A stretch of DNA of 64,000 bases from contig QLIY01000371.1 of NCBI GenBank assembly GCA_003260075.1, forward strand, positions 1 through 64,000. The letters run 5' to 3'. Within the stretch, counting starts at the first letter, position 1, and every line of letters starts with the position of its first letter. Below, in pieces: positions 1 through 10,851 of the stretch. The notes beneath the pieces were generated by a model. It saw only the letters and a program-made list of their open reading frames with translations. It ran no database searches and had not been told where the DNA came from. The position numbers and the translations under genes are program-made. The stretch comes from Phallusia mammillata. Lineage: Eukaryota; Chordata; Ascidiacea; Phlebobranchia; Ascidiidae.

Positions 1-570
1 AATCGACGCTAACCTCTGTTACCCCCCCCCCTCCTGCCGCGATCGGCGCCATACTTTATCTAACAACATTTGCACGCCGCGAGACAATGATCGCTGACGG
101 AAATGAAACCTTGAAAAAAATCTAACCTCTGTTGTCTGGAGCTTTGCATTGACTCCAGTCATTGGAAAAAATGTTGCCCCTATAAAACATTTGATGAAAT
201 TAGTTGTCGTTGATTTATAAAAGTCTCCTACACAAACTATTCCAGTTTAACAATGATTGTGCCCTATTTTTACTGTTACCAAATCGCATATGCACATGTG
301 TGGGGACCCATTAGATTATGCTTGCATAAACAATTATGTTATAAAGTGCCAGGAAAAAGATAGGGACCCAATGAAATGTAGGTGCCAAATATATATCCAT
401 TATAAATATAGTAAATGGTATATGTGATACATCGTTAAATATGATGTAGTATATATAAACTGGCAATATATAGGAAAACCACTATTCTAGTTTTGATCAC
501 AGCCTCAGATGTTAAACACCAAATATTTTGATGTTTCTAGCCAGTCTTTTCCGTCGTTCATCGTATTTAG

Positions 571-2927
571 CCGACAACTTGTGTTGGATCAGAGGTTACA
601 GCTTGTATCTGGGATTCCTCGCACCCATCGCTGTGTTCCTTCTTTACAATTGTGTCGTGTTTGTTGTCGTCACAGTCACACTTGACAAACACAACAAAGA
701 GGTATTTGGTGACGTAAAATTCTTCGCAATGTTTGACTTTTGTTGTTGCACCTTAAAAGTCCCATTTTGCCTCTAAAACTTGTGGACCGTGGATCGCTGG
801 TCTGTATAGACGCTATAGGGCTGATCCCAGTTATAAATTTATGTTCATCTTAACTGATGCTGGTCAATCTAGCGATTCCCTACTATGAGCTGACATGTGC
901 AGGATACGAGGCGCAGGAAACGGTGCTTGTGATTCGACTTTCGGCGGATTCTCCACTGAGCCTATGTAGCTCAGTTGGTAAAGACTCATGTCATGGGTTC
1001 GAATCCCACCGAGTTTCTAACCTGTGCCTTGCCATATGGTTCTGACCGCTTGGTGACCGACTGATTCGGTATCACGCCTATAATGGGCCTGGCGCACTGT
1101 GTGTTAATTGAAAGACATTTTTCCTTAGATTTGTAGATTGAGCGGCGATTTTGAAATCTTGTAAAATTCTCACAACAATTGATTTCAATTTTACAGGTCC
1201 AGTCGATGGCGCTCCGGCGCACAACCAGACAATCCCTTCTTGTCGCCTCAACAATGGTTGTCGTCCTGGGTATTACGTGGATATTCGCTTACCTCATGCT
1301 TATATCGGATGATCAGGTTTATCTCACGATTACAAGCTGGTTGTTCGCAATATTCTGCTCACTACAGGTAAACCACTGGGTACTTGTTAAATTGATGGAT
1401 CCGCTACAAACTTGCAAAAAGCAAAAATGTTGCGTCGTCTTAAAAAGTTTAACCTGCAGGTTTTTTGTCAAATTAAGTCGACCTTAAGCCTGTTCACATG
1501 AGCAAGTAAATTCCAAAATTGTCCCTCAAATTTACTCCGGTTTCTGACGTCACATTCAGGTTTCTGACGTCACACTCATTTACACCAAAATGCCCTCTGT
1601 TCACATGGAGAAAAATTTACCATGAAGTAATAAAACATATTCTCGGGGATTCAAATTAGCGTCGGTTAGGTGTGACGGCTTCCTGGACAGCGTTCTTCTA
1701 CCCCCCCCCCTTGTCAAATTAAGTCGACCTTAAGCCTGTTCACATGAGCAAGTAAATTTCAAAATTTACCCTCAAATTTACTCCGGTTTGTGACGTCACA
1801 TTCAGGGTAAATTTTTACACCAAAATGTCCTCTGCTCACATGGAGAAAAATTTACCATGAAGTAATAAAACATATTCTCGGGGATTCAAATTAGCGTCGG
1901 TTAGGTGTGACGGCTTCCTGGACAGCGTTCTTCTATTACGTCATATAATGCAAAATCAATTGCGTTTATCAGCAGTCAACAAGTTTTTAATGATCGTTGC
2001 TGTTTGCATGTTGTTAAAGTTTCAACCAACAAATTTTTAAAACACATTACGCCTGTGAAGCCACAGACGTTGCGAGAAGAGCATCCGGTAAAATTTACCC
2101 GGTGTGTTTTTGAAATTTACCCACCAAATTTACACGGTAAATTTGTCATAATTTACCCTGTAATTTACTCCATTTGCCTTTTTCTCTTTTCCGACAAAAC
2201 GGAGTAAATTTTCGTAATTTACCCGGGTAAATTTGTGCATGTGAACAGGCTTCTTGTAAGAATTTCGTACGAAAAAGGCGTAGACTTCAACAGCTTCACT
2301 CAGCTAAAAAGTCACAAACTTCGCCAATTTCGCGTTTTTTACAAGTTTAAAGCTTACCCGTGTCACTTGTAAGAGTTTTGTGCGTGAATTAAAACAGTCT
2401 AGTGCGATTCGGATCCACAAACAAGCTTATCCGGGTTACGACAAATGTGTTTAGTTCCCCAGCCCAGGATTCGAACCCACGACTTTGTAGTATGATAGCC
2501 AATTATTTTTTATTATTTCTAATGAACAGTTGAGGTTACGTAGTTTTTTTCCCAGGGTTTGAACCCAGGAACACTCGCAGTCTCACCCTTCTGTAACTGC
2601 TGGACAATCAAACAATTTTTCCCAAAAACCATTCGGACCATTCGGCCAAGTGCCATAGAGCTTTCGTTTGTCCCTACTTTTTTTGCTTATGTCGCTCTAC
2701 TGCGCCTAGTGGCCACTTTCAACGAAATAATTTCACTTTCCCAGGGTTTAGGAATTTTTCTGCTGACAACCGTAAGACGTGCAGAGTGTATCAACTGCGG
2801 GACTGGCCCTTCATCTACGCGGCGAAGCGGAAACAGCAAGTCAACCGGAACGTCCAAAGCTCAGCCTTCATCCAACAACGCCGACCAAGAGGTCGTCCTT
2901 GAGCTGATGATGACGTCAAGGAAGTGA
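571..2927 (+). CDS. Adhesion-type GPCR, C-terminal exons (partial gene)
   Basis: Three exons with good splice sites and matching phases: 571-701, 1197-1367 and 2745-2927 (stop TGA at 2925). Exon 1 encodes an extracellular-loop Cys-Trp (DNLCWIRGY) and a hydrophobic TM5 with the FLAPIAVFLLYN signature. Exon 2 encodes a basic loop (MALRRTTRQ), TM6 with GITWIFA, and TM7 ending FAIFCSLQ. Exon 3 opens with G-L-G-I-F-L, completing the family LQG-x-x-x-F pattern, then gives a Ser/Thr/Asn-rich cytoplasmic tail with a CINCG pair. TM6 'GxTW' and TM7 'SLQG' are hallmarks of secretin/adhesion (class B2) receptors. TM1-4 and the ectodomain with its GAIN domain would lie left of the window. The last intron (1368-2744) carries a repeat-rich insertion. 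The exact subfamily cannot be told from this fragment. Confidence 0.82.
785..1105 (+). repeat. tRNA-derived SINE, copy 1 (GPCR intron)
   Basis: The segment carries a tRNA-like A box (TAGCTCAGTTGGT) near 967 and a B box (GGGTTCGAATCC) near 997. A conserved tail follows ('cctgtgccttgccatatgg', then 'actgattcggta' and 'gggcctggcg'). The same tail follows B-box sequences at 30425-30640 and 40850-41062, and a reversed copy lies at about 30000-30320, so this is a mobile SINE and not a tRNA gene. Confidence 0.72.
1488..2253. mobile_element. MITE-like element with terminal inverted repeats
   Basis: The left end reads AAGCCTGTTCACATG and the right end is its reverse complement, CATGTGAACAGGCTT (about 2239-2253). 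The interior is full of AAATTTACC/GGTAAATTT words in both orientations. No transposase ORF is visible. The left half occurs twice (about 1490-1700 and 1731-1935) across a C run, so the true element is probably about 240 bp shorter. It lies in the last GPCR intron. A target duplication could not be set with confidence. Confidence 0.6.
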
Positions 2928-3448
2928 CATCACAACACGCATTCTAGAACGTTGTTACGTCACACACGGGCTTGGAAATACCGTGATCGCATCCAGTTTT
3001 GGTGAATGTTTATCTCAATGAACCATGCAGTCTATGATTGAAATATCCGCCTATCTTGCACTTTACAACTCCTTTGCTCGTGTTATTACTTGAAGATGTT
3101 TTCCTTGTTTAACAAATCTCAAATTTTCAAACGTTCTACAACTGTGGTTCTCTCCCCCCCCCCCTCGTTTCAGGCCATGGACCACTGGCCCAGTAAAAAT
3201 AATATCATGGATCATTGATTTAATGAAATTGATGTAAGCATATGCAACAAGCATTGACCTTCTTTTAGTATTAATATACAGCAATCTTCTCCAGTTTATC
3301 ACCAATGTTTTTTACAACTTGTTGGTCAGTTTTTGTAAAAATAGGTGTTGCCATAAAACCCCCCCCCCCAGCAATCTTCTCCAGTTTATCACCAATGTTT
3401 TTTACAACTTGTTGGTAAGTAACTGTAAAAAATAGGTGTTGCCAGAAA

Positions 3449-3526
<78 letters not shown>

Positions 3527-3825
3527 CGAGCTTCAAATGTGACGACTTCAAAAAACTTTTTGCTTCATACCGTGAAATTTTCACTTTAACCGCGTAAAAA
3601 AATATGTGTAACAATTAAATGTGAAATTTTGACCCAAATTGAAATTCTCTCGATTTAAAGACGGAAAAAAAGGTATTGCCATTTGTTCCAAAACGAGAGA
3701 ATTAACGAAACCTGAACACAATCGTAAACAACCAAACTTAGGAGGTTTAAAGAATGATAACGTCATAATTGGCATAGTTACGTCACCATGACAAACAAGG
3801 GTTAATCTCGACACTAGGGGTCTCC
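2928..3825. other. Convergent intergenic spacer with duplicated segment
   Basis: This spacer separates the GPCR stop from the PDIA4 stop, so the two genes are tail to tail. A stretch of about 60 bases (about 3281-3357) recurs at 3369-3449 between a short and a long C run. No gene was recognised. Confidence 0.5.
3450..3522. repeat. Poly-C run, 73 bases
   Basis: A pure cytosine homopolymer directly follows a duplicated segment. It is one of eight long C/G runs in the window and is probably a sequencing/assembly product. Confidence 0.9.
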
Positions 3826-6002
3826 CTACAGCTCCTCCTTGGCGGGTTTTTCGCTCATCTTCTCTGCGATGTAATTCTCGAGGTCTTTCAGCTCTCTGCC
3901 GCCCTCATACTTCACTGGATGATCTTTATCGCCCGCTGGTGACCAATAAATTGTGGGAAAACCTTCAGCTTTGTACGCGCTGTGCGGAATATCATTGGCT
4001 GTGGCGTCCATCTTTGCTATTGTCACCTTGTTATTGTCCTGACAAAGGAAACATTCCCTAATCAATAATAACTCTTATGACGTCACAATTCATAATGTTA
4101 AGAACAATTACCTTGAGTTTTTTCCCGAGTTTTTTGTAAATAGGTTCAAGTTTCTTGCAATGTCCACACCAGGGGGCGTAGAACTCGATCATAACATCCT
4201 TGTCCTTGTTGAGAACGATTTCATCGAATGTGTTTCCCACAACTACTTTCACTGGACCGCTGTTTTTCTTCGGTTTCGGAGCAGACTTGTACTTGGGCTT
4301 GATGTTGCCTGTAAACCACAACATAGTTTGATACATCGACATACATCGCAAAATGACCAATTTACGTACGACATTAGAAACACAGTTTACAGACTAGAAG
4401 GATAGGTTGATACGTGCAGTAAACATCCGGTAATCCGGACCAGTTTGGACCAAAAAAATTGTCCGGATTAGGCAAGATCCGGATTAACCGAATCCGGTTT
4501 AAACGAGGTTTACTGAATAAAACGCAACTGCCAAAAGTTTGTACAGCACACTTGTAATAAATGATAAAACAGGTTTCTTTCAAAACGTTCCCCCCCCCCA
4601 TTAACCGAATCCGGTTTAAACGAGGTTTACTGAATAAAACGCAACTGTCAAAAGTTTGTACAACACACTTGTAATAAATGAAACACCAGGTTTCTTTCAA
4701 AACGTAAAAGTTGTCAGAAGTCTAAACTATAAATGCGGCCATAGCAATGCGCTGATGAAAAAAATCCGAAACCAACCTGCGAGGAATTCTTCTACGAACT
4801 CCCGCAAAACGTCTCCATCAAAATCTCCGGTTGGTTCCATCGGGTATTTCCTTCCCTTGTCGTCGTACCCGATCACATTTATCTCTTCGCCAGAATCTTC
4901 CAAACCAACCGCCTTCAAATCAGCTTCGGAAGAAACAAATTAATCGCTTGTTTCGCTATTTTATCAATCTTATATGTGATTTAAGTAATCAAATCGGGTG
5001 TAACTGATGTGGCTCTTCATATCACTGATGATGACATGAGCATTTGCCGAAACGTTAGAATAATAAAGCATGTCCGCTCTTTTTACGTCTATTTGGGCCG
5101 TTATTTTCACCATTAAACTTATGAACAGACCTGTTTATTGTGTTTCAATTGAACTGACAAAGTACTTTATTGTTTAAACTTTTGCCCAAACGATCAATTT
5201 AGTTTTTTTTCAAATGGCCCTTCTTAATTTATCGCGGTTGATTTAACCTAGATTACAAAACAGTTTGATTTAGGCTCAATAATATGTGAGAAAAATATTT
5301 TTGGGCCATTACCTTCAAAATCGTCCTCGTTGGAAATGGCGAAAGTCACGTGTCTCATTTCGTTCGCAACTTCAAGGATCTTCTTTCTCCAAACCTGTGT
5401 CGCTTTTCTGGAACAAAATACAACGATTACTGCCACCTACCGGACATATGTGCTGACGAAACAAGTACTCAGCTCTCTCATTATATTGTGGTCTTATAAA
5501 CATTGGGCGACTTTTTTCTACCCATATGAGTTGAGTTTATTTCGCTTGGTGAAAGAAAACATAGCGACCCTTACACTAAAACAATCACCAAGCCAGAAGT
5601 AGCTGCGCAACGTTGAAACGTTATGGAGCGCACAAAAGTGGTGGATAACGGCTGAACCCTGCAGCTACACCATATGTTTTATGTAGTCCTCGATGCCCTA
5701 ACATGCCCACCACACCTTATGATGCGAGTCCCTGTTACATAACGCTTATAATATACGGTGTAGCTGCAGCGCGTTTATCATCTATCTACCAATTGTGCCC
5801 TTACCTTTGTCGCGCTTTATAACGTCTCAATGTTGCGCAGCTATTTCCGGCGGATTGTTTTAGTGCAATTTAGCTGCTACGATTTGTTTTACCAAGCGAG
5901 ACAAACTTAACTTAATTAAAAACCCTGCTACAGCACGATTTTGGTATTAGCTTAAACATGTTTGTAGTTTTTGCCACAATCTACATCAGTTATATTCACC
6001 TG

Positions 6003-6074
<72 letters not shown>

Positions 6075-9000
6075 TAGGGGTTGTTTTGAGTATCTTTTCT
6101 TCATGTTGTCGCGGGTTCGTTGTCCAACCAATGGAACAGAGTGGTCGTTGTAAAATTTCTCCAAATCAGATTTCTCCACGTCATCCTACAGAAAACATAA
6201 CACATGTGTAAAGGTGCAAGGCATTTATTTCCTTTTTAGACCGGTACTATTATTGGCATGGCTTTTTAGCCTGTTACTCCCAACAAACTGGAGTGCTGTT
6301 AGATTGTTAAACTAGCCCAAATGCCATATGCCTTGTGTCACTAGCTTCACTGATGATAAACATTATATGTAGTTTGTGCAAGGTATATATTTCCTTTTCC
6401 TTTTTAGACCAGTACTATTATTGACATGGCTTTTAAGCCTGTTAGTCCCTCAAACTGGAGTGCTGTTGGATGGCTACATTAGCCAATACGGCCGATCTCT
6501 TGTCACCAGCTGCACTGATGAGACCTTACAGTGCACTGTATGCACATTATGCAACTTACTTCAGTACTGTCAAAGAATTTGCAAATAACAAAAAACTTTG
6601 TTGCCCCCCCCCCAAAATGATTTAAGTTGCGCCTTATGGTCCGTAAAATACGGTACTTCAGTACTGTCAAAGAATTTGCAAATAACAAAAAACTTTGTTT
6701 GAAAATTTTGATGAATAGAACTTACAGTAATTTTCAGTTTGTAACTTTTTTCCTCAAACTTTGAGTGAAATCTTTCTGGATGGAACAAAACAATTTCTCC
6801 GACAGAAGCTCCGATGAGAGCCATAACATCTTCGCTGTACGTGTGGTGGAATTCGTATTCGGATCGCAAACTGTTGCCTGTCAAATATAAACAAAACATC
6901 GTTAAAACATAGAAACATAATCAAAGACACCCTTGGCAACTTGGTGAGAAATAAAGTGCTAAATATGTAAAGATGCTTGAAAATAGATTGATTTGCTTTC
7001 AGTTTCAATCACATAGAAACAAACAAAGGTATTTTATACTTAAATGAAACAACTACTATACATGATTATCAGGTTTGTATAATTTTTTTGTTTGGAGAAT
7101 AGTTTGAAAATGTTGGAAAAAGTAATTTGCTTTTTACCTGCATCTTGGTAAAGTTGTAATGTTTTGTCGTCATCACCACTGAAGCAACCGATAATTGTGA
7201 CATCAGACGCGTGGTGCAAAATGTTTTTGGCGTTTTTCACAGAAGTTACAGCAGTGGAAGGAGGTTTGCTTTGTTCCAACATGTAGCTCACAATACCTAA
7301 ATGAAGGAAAACAGTTTAATAACTAACAACCTGCAATGCTGCTAAATCTCTGCAACGTATTTGATTATGGTTGAAATTTATTGAGAAAAACACATTGAAA
7401 AGACTCAATATACTTCTGCTTCTCAGTTACTCAAAAAATAAACTCAGCTCAATGTATCACTTATTTTTTCTATGCTTAGTAGAACTCGGTTAAATAATAA
7501 GTAACATATCTTCCAACCAACAATTACTAAATAATGGTGAAAACTAAACAACTAATAAACAACCAATAATGCTGCTAAGCTGTTAAATCTCCGTAACAAT
7601 ATCTGATTATAGCAGAAATTTAGTCATAACCATATGTTGAAAGGATTTCAAATCAGTCTCTCAGTATTTATCGCCTATTTTATTATGCATAAGCAGCACT
7701 CGGTTAAAATAAGAGTATCATATTTCCCAACCTCGCTTGTCCCGTCCTCCTTCGTCCCCCCCCCCAGAAATTTAGTCATAACCATATGTTGAAAGGATTT
7801 CAAATCAGTCTCTAGATATTTATCGCCTATTTTATTATGCATAAGCAACACACGGTTAAAATAAGAGTATCATATTTTCCAACCTCGCTTGTCTCTTCCT
7901 CCTTCGTACTCGTAAACTCTTCCGTGGCGGAACAACTTCATGGTTGGATAACCAGAAACATCATATTTTTGTCCGAGGCTCGACTCTGCAGTTGCATCCA
8001 CCTAAAACACCATGAGTGTAAACATTGTGGCTCAATTTATTGGACACCGATTATTAACGATAAAAACTGCTGGAAGAGCAATACTAGTTTACACATTATG
8101 CCTGGAATAGCTTATTTATTGTTGCTTGTATTTATGAAAATGTGTGCATTCACTGTGAACAACAAGTCAAAATGTACATTGCTTTGTAAATGTATAAAAG
8201 GTTAGGTATATAATTTAAATAATTCAAACAAGAAACATCAGGAATTTTAAGTTTTTGTGCAGCATAACAAACATGAATATAAATTTCAATGTCGAACCTT
8301 TGCCAGTGGAATGGGTGGGTCGTGCCTCTTCAGTTCTTGTGCTGCTGCTTCATATTCGGGGGCAAGTTTCTTACAGTGTCCACACCATGGAGCGTAAAAC
8401 TCAACCAAAATTATATCCACATCAACAGCCTGGTCAAAGTTGTCAGCAGTAAGAGTCAACACTGCCTCCGGTGGTGGTTTCCAATCTGGGTCGGCTAGCT
8501 CCATTACTTTACTGATGATTTCTGCGAAGGAAAAAATGTTGTTTATTGGCCAGAATCCTTATTTGTGCTAGTTCAAAAAATGTTTTTTGTTATTTTTTAA
8601 TAGTTCTGCATAGTTATTCCCCCCCCCCCCACATCAACAGCCTCGTCAAAGTTATCAGCAGTTAGTGTCAATACTGCCTCCGGTGGAGGTTTCCAATCTG
8701 GGTCGGCTAGCTCCATCACTTTACTGATGATTTCTGTGAAACAAACAAAATGTTGTTTATTGGCCAGAATCCTTATTTGTGCTGGTTAAGAAGAATGTTC
8801 TTTTATCTTATAATAGTTCTATAAAGTGGTGGGATTCAAATTTTTTGTCATCCGGTTCTAACACAAAAGTCATATTTTTCAGCCGATTCTGTTTCAAAAA
8901 GTCCATTGACAGTAACCAGTAATGCTAACCGGTTCGCTGATCTCATAAAATTTTGTGAGGCGGTTCTATGGAACACCACTGGTTGTATATAATTTATTTA

Positions 9001-10851
9001 TTTCACTCAGTGAGATACGCACCTGTTTCTGTTCGACCCCCTTCATAGGTCATCGGTTCTCCATTGCGAAGTATCTTAATAGTCGGGTAGCCTTGAATTT
9101 CAAATCTGGTTCCCAAACTTTTGCTTGCTGTGGCGTCGATTTTGGCAACAGGAACTTTGCCTTCCAGTTCCTGTTGAAAATTTGCAAAGTCATATTCATA
9201 CCAGGTTTCGTGCTAAGCTTTGATGGCAAGACTGTTGTTATGTGAATAATTATAATGTTTTTTCTTAATAATAAGGATAAGGTAATGTTGTAAACAGATG
9301 ATATGTACACAAACGAGTATTTTTCTTCATCTTCATCCGGAACGTTGATTATTTATAATAAAAACTACTGGAAGAGCAATACATGTTATACATTACACCT
9401 GGCAGCAATAGCTTATTTATTGTATGCTATATATCTGTATATGTCATATGCTATATATCTGTATGTGCCAGAAACCTACCTTTGCAATCTTTTCATATGT
9501 TGGGACAAAAGCTTTGCAATGTCCACACCAGGGGGCGTAAAACTCCAACAAGACAACTTCTTTTCCTTCAACGAAATCATCAAAATTATCGTCAGTTAAA
9601 ACATAGACACCATTTTCCATTTCAGGTTCCGATGAGCCGGTTGTCTCCTCAATTTCTCCTTCTGCTTCTGTGTCATCTAAATAAAACTTGGTGTATTAAT
9701 TTGATTTATTTTCTCACTACATTCGATTTTGCACGTTAATTACTGCTAAAGGTCAATCATTACCATAAACTATGACTGTAAGTACTTTACAAAACAAACA
9801 CAAAAGTTGACCACACCCCCCCCCCTTAAAACTACTTAGCGGTCACCCAAACCAAACCTTAAAAAAAGCCTGCTCATATACATTATGCCTGGCAGCAATA
9901 GCTTATTAATTGTATGCTATATATCTGTATGTGTCTTATGCTATATATATGTATGTGTCAGAAACCTACCTTGGCAATCTTTTCATATGTTGGGACAAAA
10001 GCTTTGCAGTGGCCACACCAGGGGGCGTAAAACTCCAACAAAACAACTTCTTTTCCTTCGACAAAATCATCAAAATTATCGTCAGTTAAAACATAGACAC
10101 CATTTTCCATTTCAGGTTCAGATGAGCCGGTTGTCTCCTCAATTTCTCCTTCTGTTTCTGTGTCATCTAAATAAAACTTGGTGTATTAATTTGATTTGTT
10201 TTCTCACAACTACATTCAATTTTGCATGTTAAATACTGCTAAAGGTCAATCATTACCATAAATCATGACTGTAAGTACTTTACAAAACAAACACAAAAGT
10301 TGACCAGAAATAGATTTAATATACTTTAATTTTGATTTATTTTTGATTTATTTTCTCACAACTACCTTAGATTGTCTGCGCAATAACTACTGCTATCAAT
10401 CATAACTGTCACCAACAACCGAAAATAAACACAAAAGTAGACCACAAAAAAGATATAATAGATATTAAATTAATCATTAAATCATTAAATTCTACAATCT
10501 GCAGAATACATGTTTTACACTTAGTCAAAATTGATTTTACAATTGTTGACAATATGAATGTTGTATTACAAAATAGATTTGAATTCCATAATAAACCCCC
10601 CCCCCCCATATATATATATATATATATATATTAACTTTATCAGCAAATTACCAAGTTTTACAATGTGCAGAATAGTTGTTTTTTTACACTTCGTCAAAAA
10701 TTGATATATATACAATTGTCAACAATATCAATATTTTTACATGAAATATATTTAAATAGATCTTACCTTCATCATCTGCTGCAGAATATTGAACAGTTAA
10801 CACAAGTCCAAGAAGGAATAACAACCAACTTGACTTTAACAACTTCATCAT
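3826..10851 (-). CDS. PDIA4: Protein disulfide isomerase A4 / ERp72-like
   Basis: Twelve exons on the minus strand: 10767-10851 (ATG), 9480-9676, 9023-9170, 8298-8521, 7884-8001, 7138-7296, 6726-6877, 6000-6185, 5313-5407, 4777-4923, 4112-4308, 3826-4038 (TAG). All join in phase except at damaged 6000-6185. The first exon encodes a signal peptide ([18 protein letters not shown]). An acidic stretch ([11 protein letters not shown]) follows, then thioredoxin domains with [24 protein letters not shown] and, after two redox-inactive folds, a third [12 protein letters not shown]. It ends KEEL, an ER-retrieval signal. Order, length (about 640 aa) and motifs such as [10 protein letters not shown] and GFPTIY fit PDIA4, which forms, breaks and rearranges disulfides in the ER lumen. 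Several exons have second allele-like copies listed separately. In 6000-6185 the coding sequence between KRYSKQPL and the Tyr-Arg junction is overwritten by a poly-C run. Confidence 0.95.
5018..5115 (+). repeat. Dispersed repeat with CTGATGA...GAAAC core
   Basis: The segment contains 'ctgatgatgacatgagc', then 'gccgaaacgtt', then 'aataaagcatg' and 'tttgggccgttattttcacc'. Related copies lie at about 42650-42722 (+), and reversed near 22345-22480, 27460-27545 and 33472-33540. It sits in a PDIA4 intron and has no coding capacity. Confidence 0.5.
5515..5915. repeat. Dispersed repeat, two facing copies
   Basis: The + copy (about 5525-5640) has 'ttgagtttatttcgcttgg', 'aaaacaatcaccaagcc' and 'gaaacgttatggagcgc'. 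An inverted copy runs about 5760-5905. Others lie near 25440-25575, 30940-31025, 31236-31410 and 45915-46005. They are intronic or intergenic, with no ORF. Confidence 0.5.
6006..6074. repeat. Poly-C run, 69 bases, inside PDIA4 exon 8 of 12
   Basis: On the coding strand this is G69. It begins right after the codons for KQPL and ends just before TAC-AG and a GT donor. It replaces about 36-39 nt that should encode the VVVYY..DFSFDY-like segment of PDIA4. Confidence 0.9.
8631..8733 (-). pseudogene. Partial second copy of the PDIA4 second-CGHC exon
   Basis: This is the 5' part of exon 8298-8521, with its acceptor and flanking intron, repeated after a C run at 8619-8630. A few single-base differences separate the copies. 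It stops before the CGHC codons. It is most simply the other haplotype left in the assembly, not a functional exon. Confidence 0.75.
8824..8981. mobile_element. hAT-type MITE, AGTGGTGGGATTC family
   Basis: The ends are AAGTGGTGGGATTC and CACCACTG, flanked by the 8-bp near-duplication GTTCTATA (8816-8823) and GTTGTATA (8982-8989). The interior shares 'aaaagtcatatttttcagcc' and 'gctaaccggttcgctgatct' with copies near 14279, 26694 and 52090. The right end is shortened. It lies in a PDIA4 intron. Confidence 0.7.
9970..10166 (-). pseudogene. Full second copy of the PDIA4 first-CGHC exon
   Basis: The copy has the same length (197 nt) as exon 9480-9676 and keeps both splice sites and an open frame with [12 protein letters not shown]. 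Nearly all differences are synonymous; one visible replacement changes Ala to Thr in the acidic stretch. About 430 bp including flanking intron is repeated across a C run at about 9817. The copies look like two alleles. If real, both could not be spliced in tandem without repeating a half-domain: 197 nt is not a multiple of three, so inclusion of both would shift the frame. Confidence 0.7.
10607..10632. repeat. (AT)n microsatellite
   Basis: About 13 AT units directly follow a short C run in the first PDIA4 intron. Confidence 0.85.

Noticed and set aside
960..1015. Possible tRNA gene
   Set aside because: A and B boxes are present, but the acceptor stem does not close and the same sequence with a shared tail recurs three more times, which fits a SINE.
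3281..3449. Possible extra minus-strand terminal exon (QQVVKNIGDKLEKIAVY then stop), present in two copies
   Set aside because: It lies beyond the proper PDIA4 KEEL stop and has no partner exon. Only one copy has an acceptor-like sequence, and both border C runs.
5971..6153. ORF encoding polyproline or polyglycine across the C run
   Set aside because: It is an artefact of the homopolymer; the flanks are PDIA4 exon edges on the minus strand.
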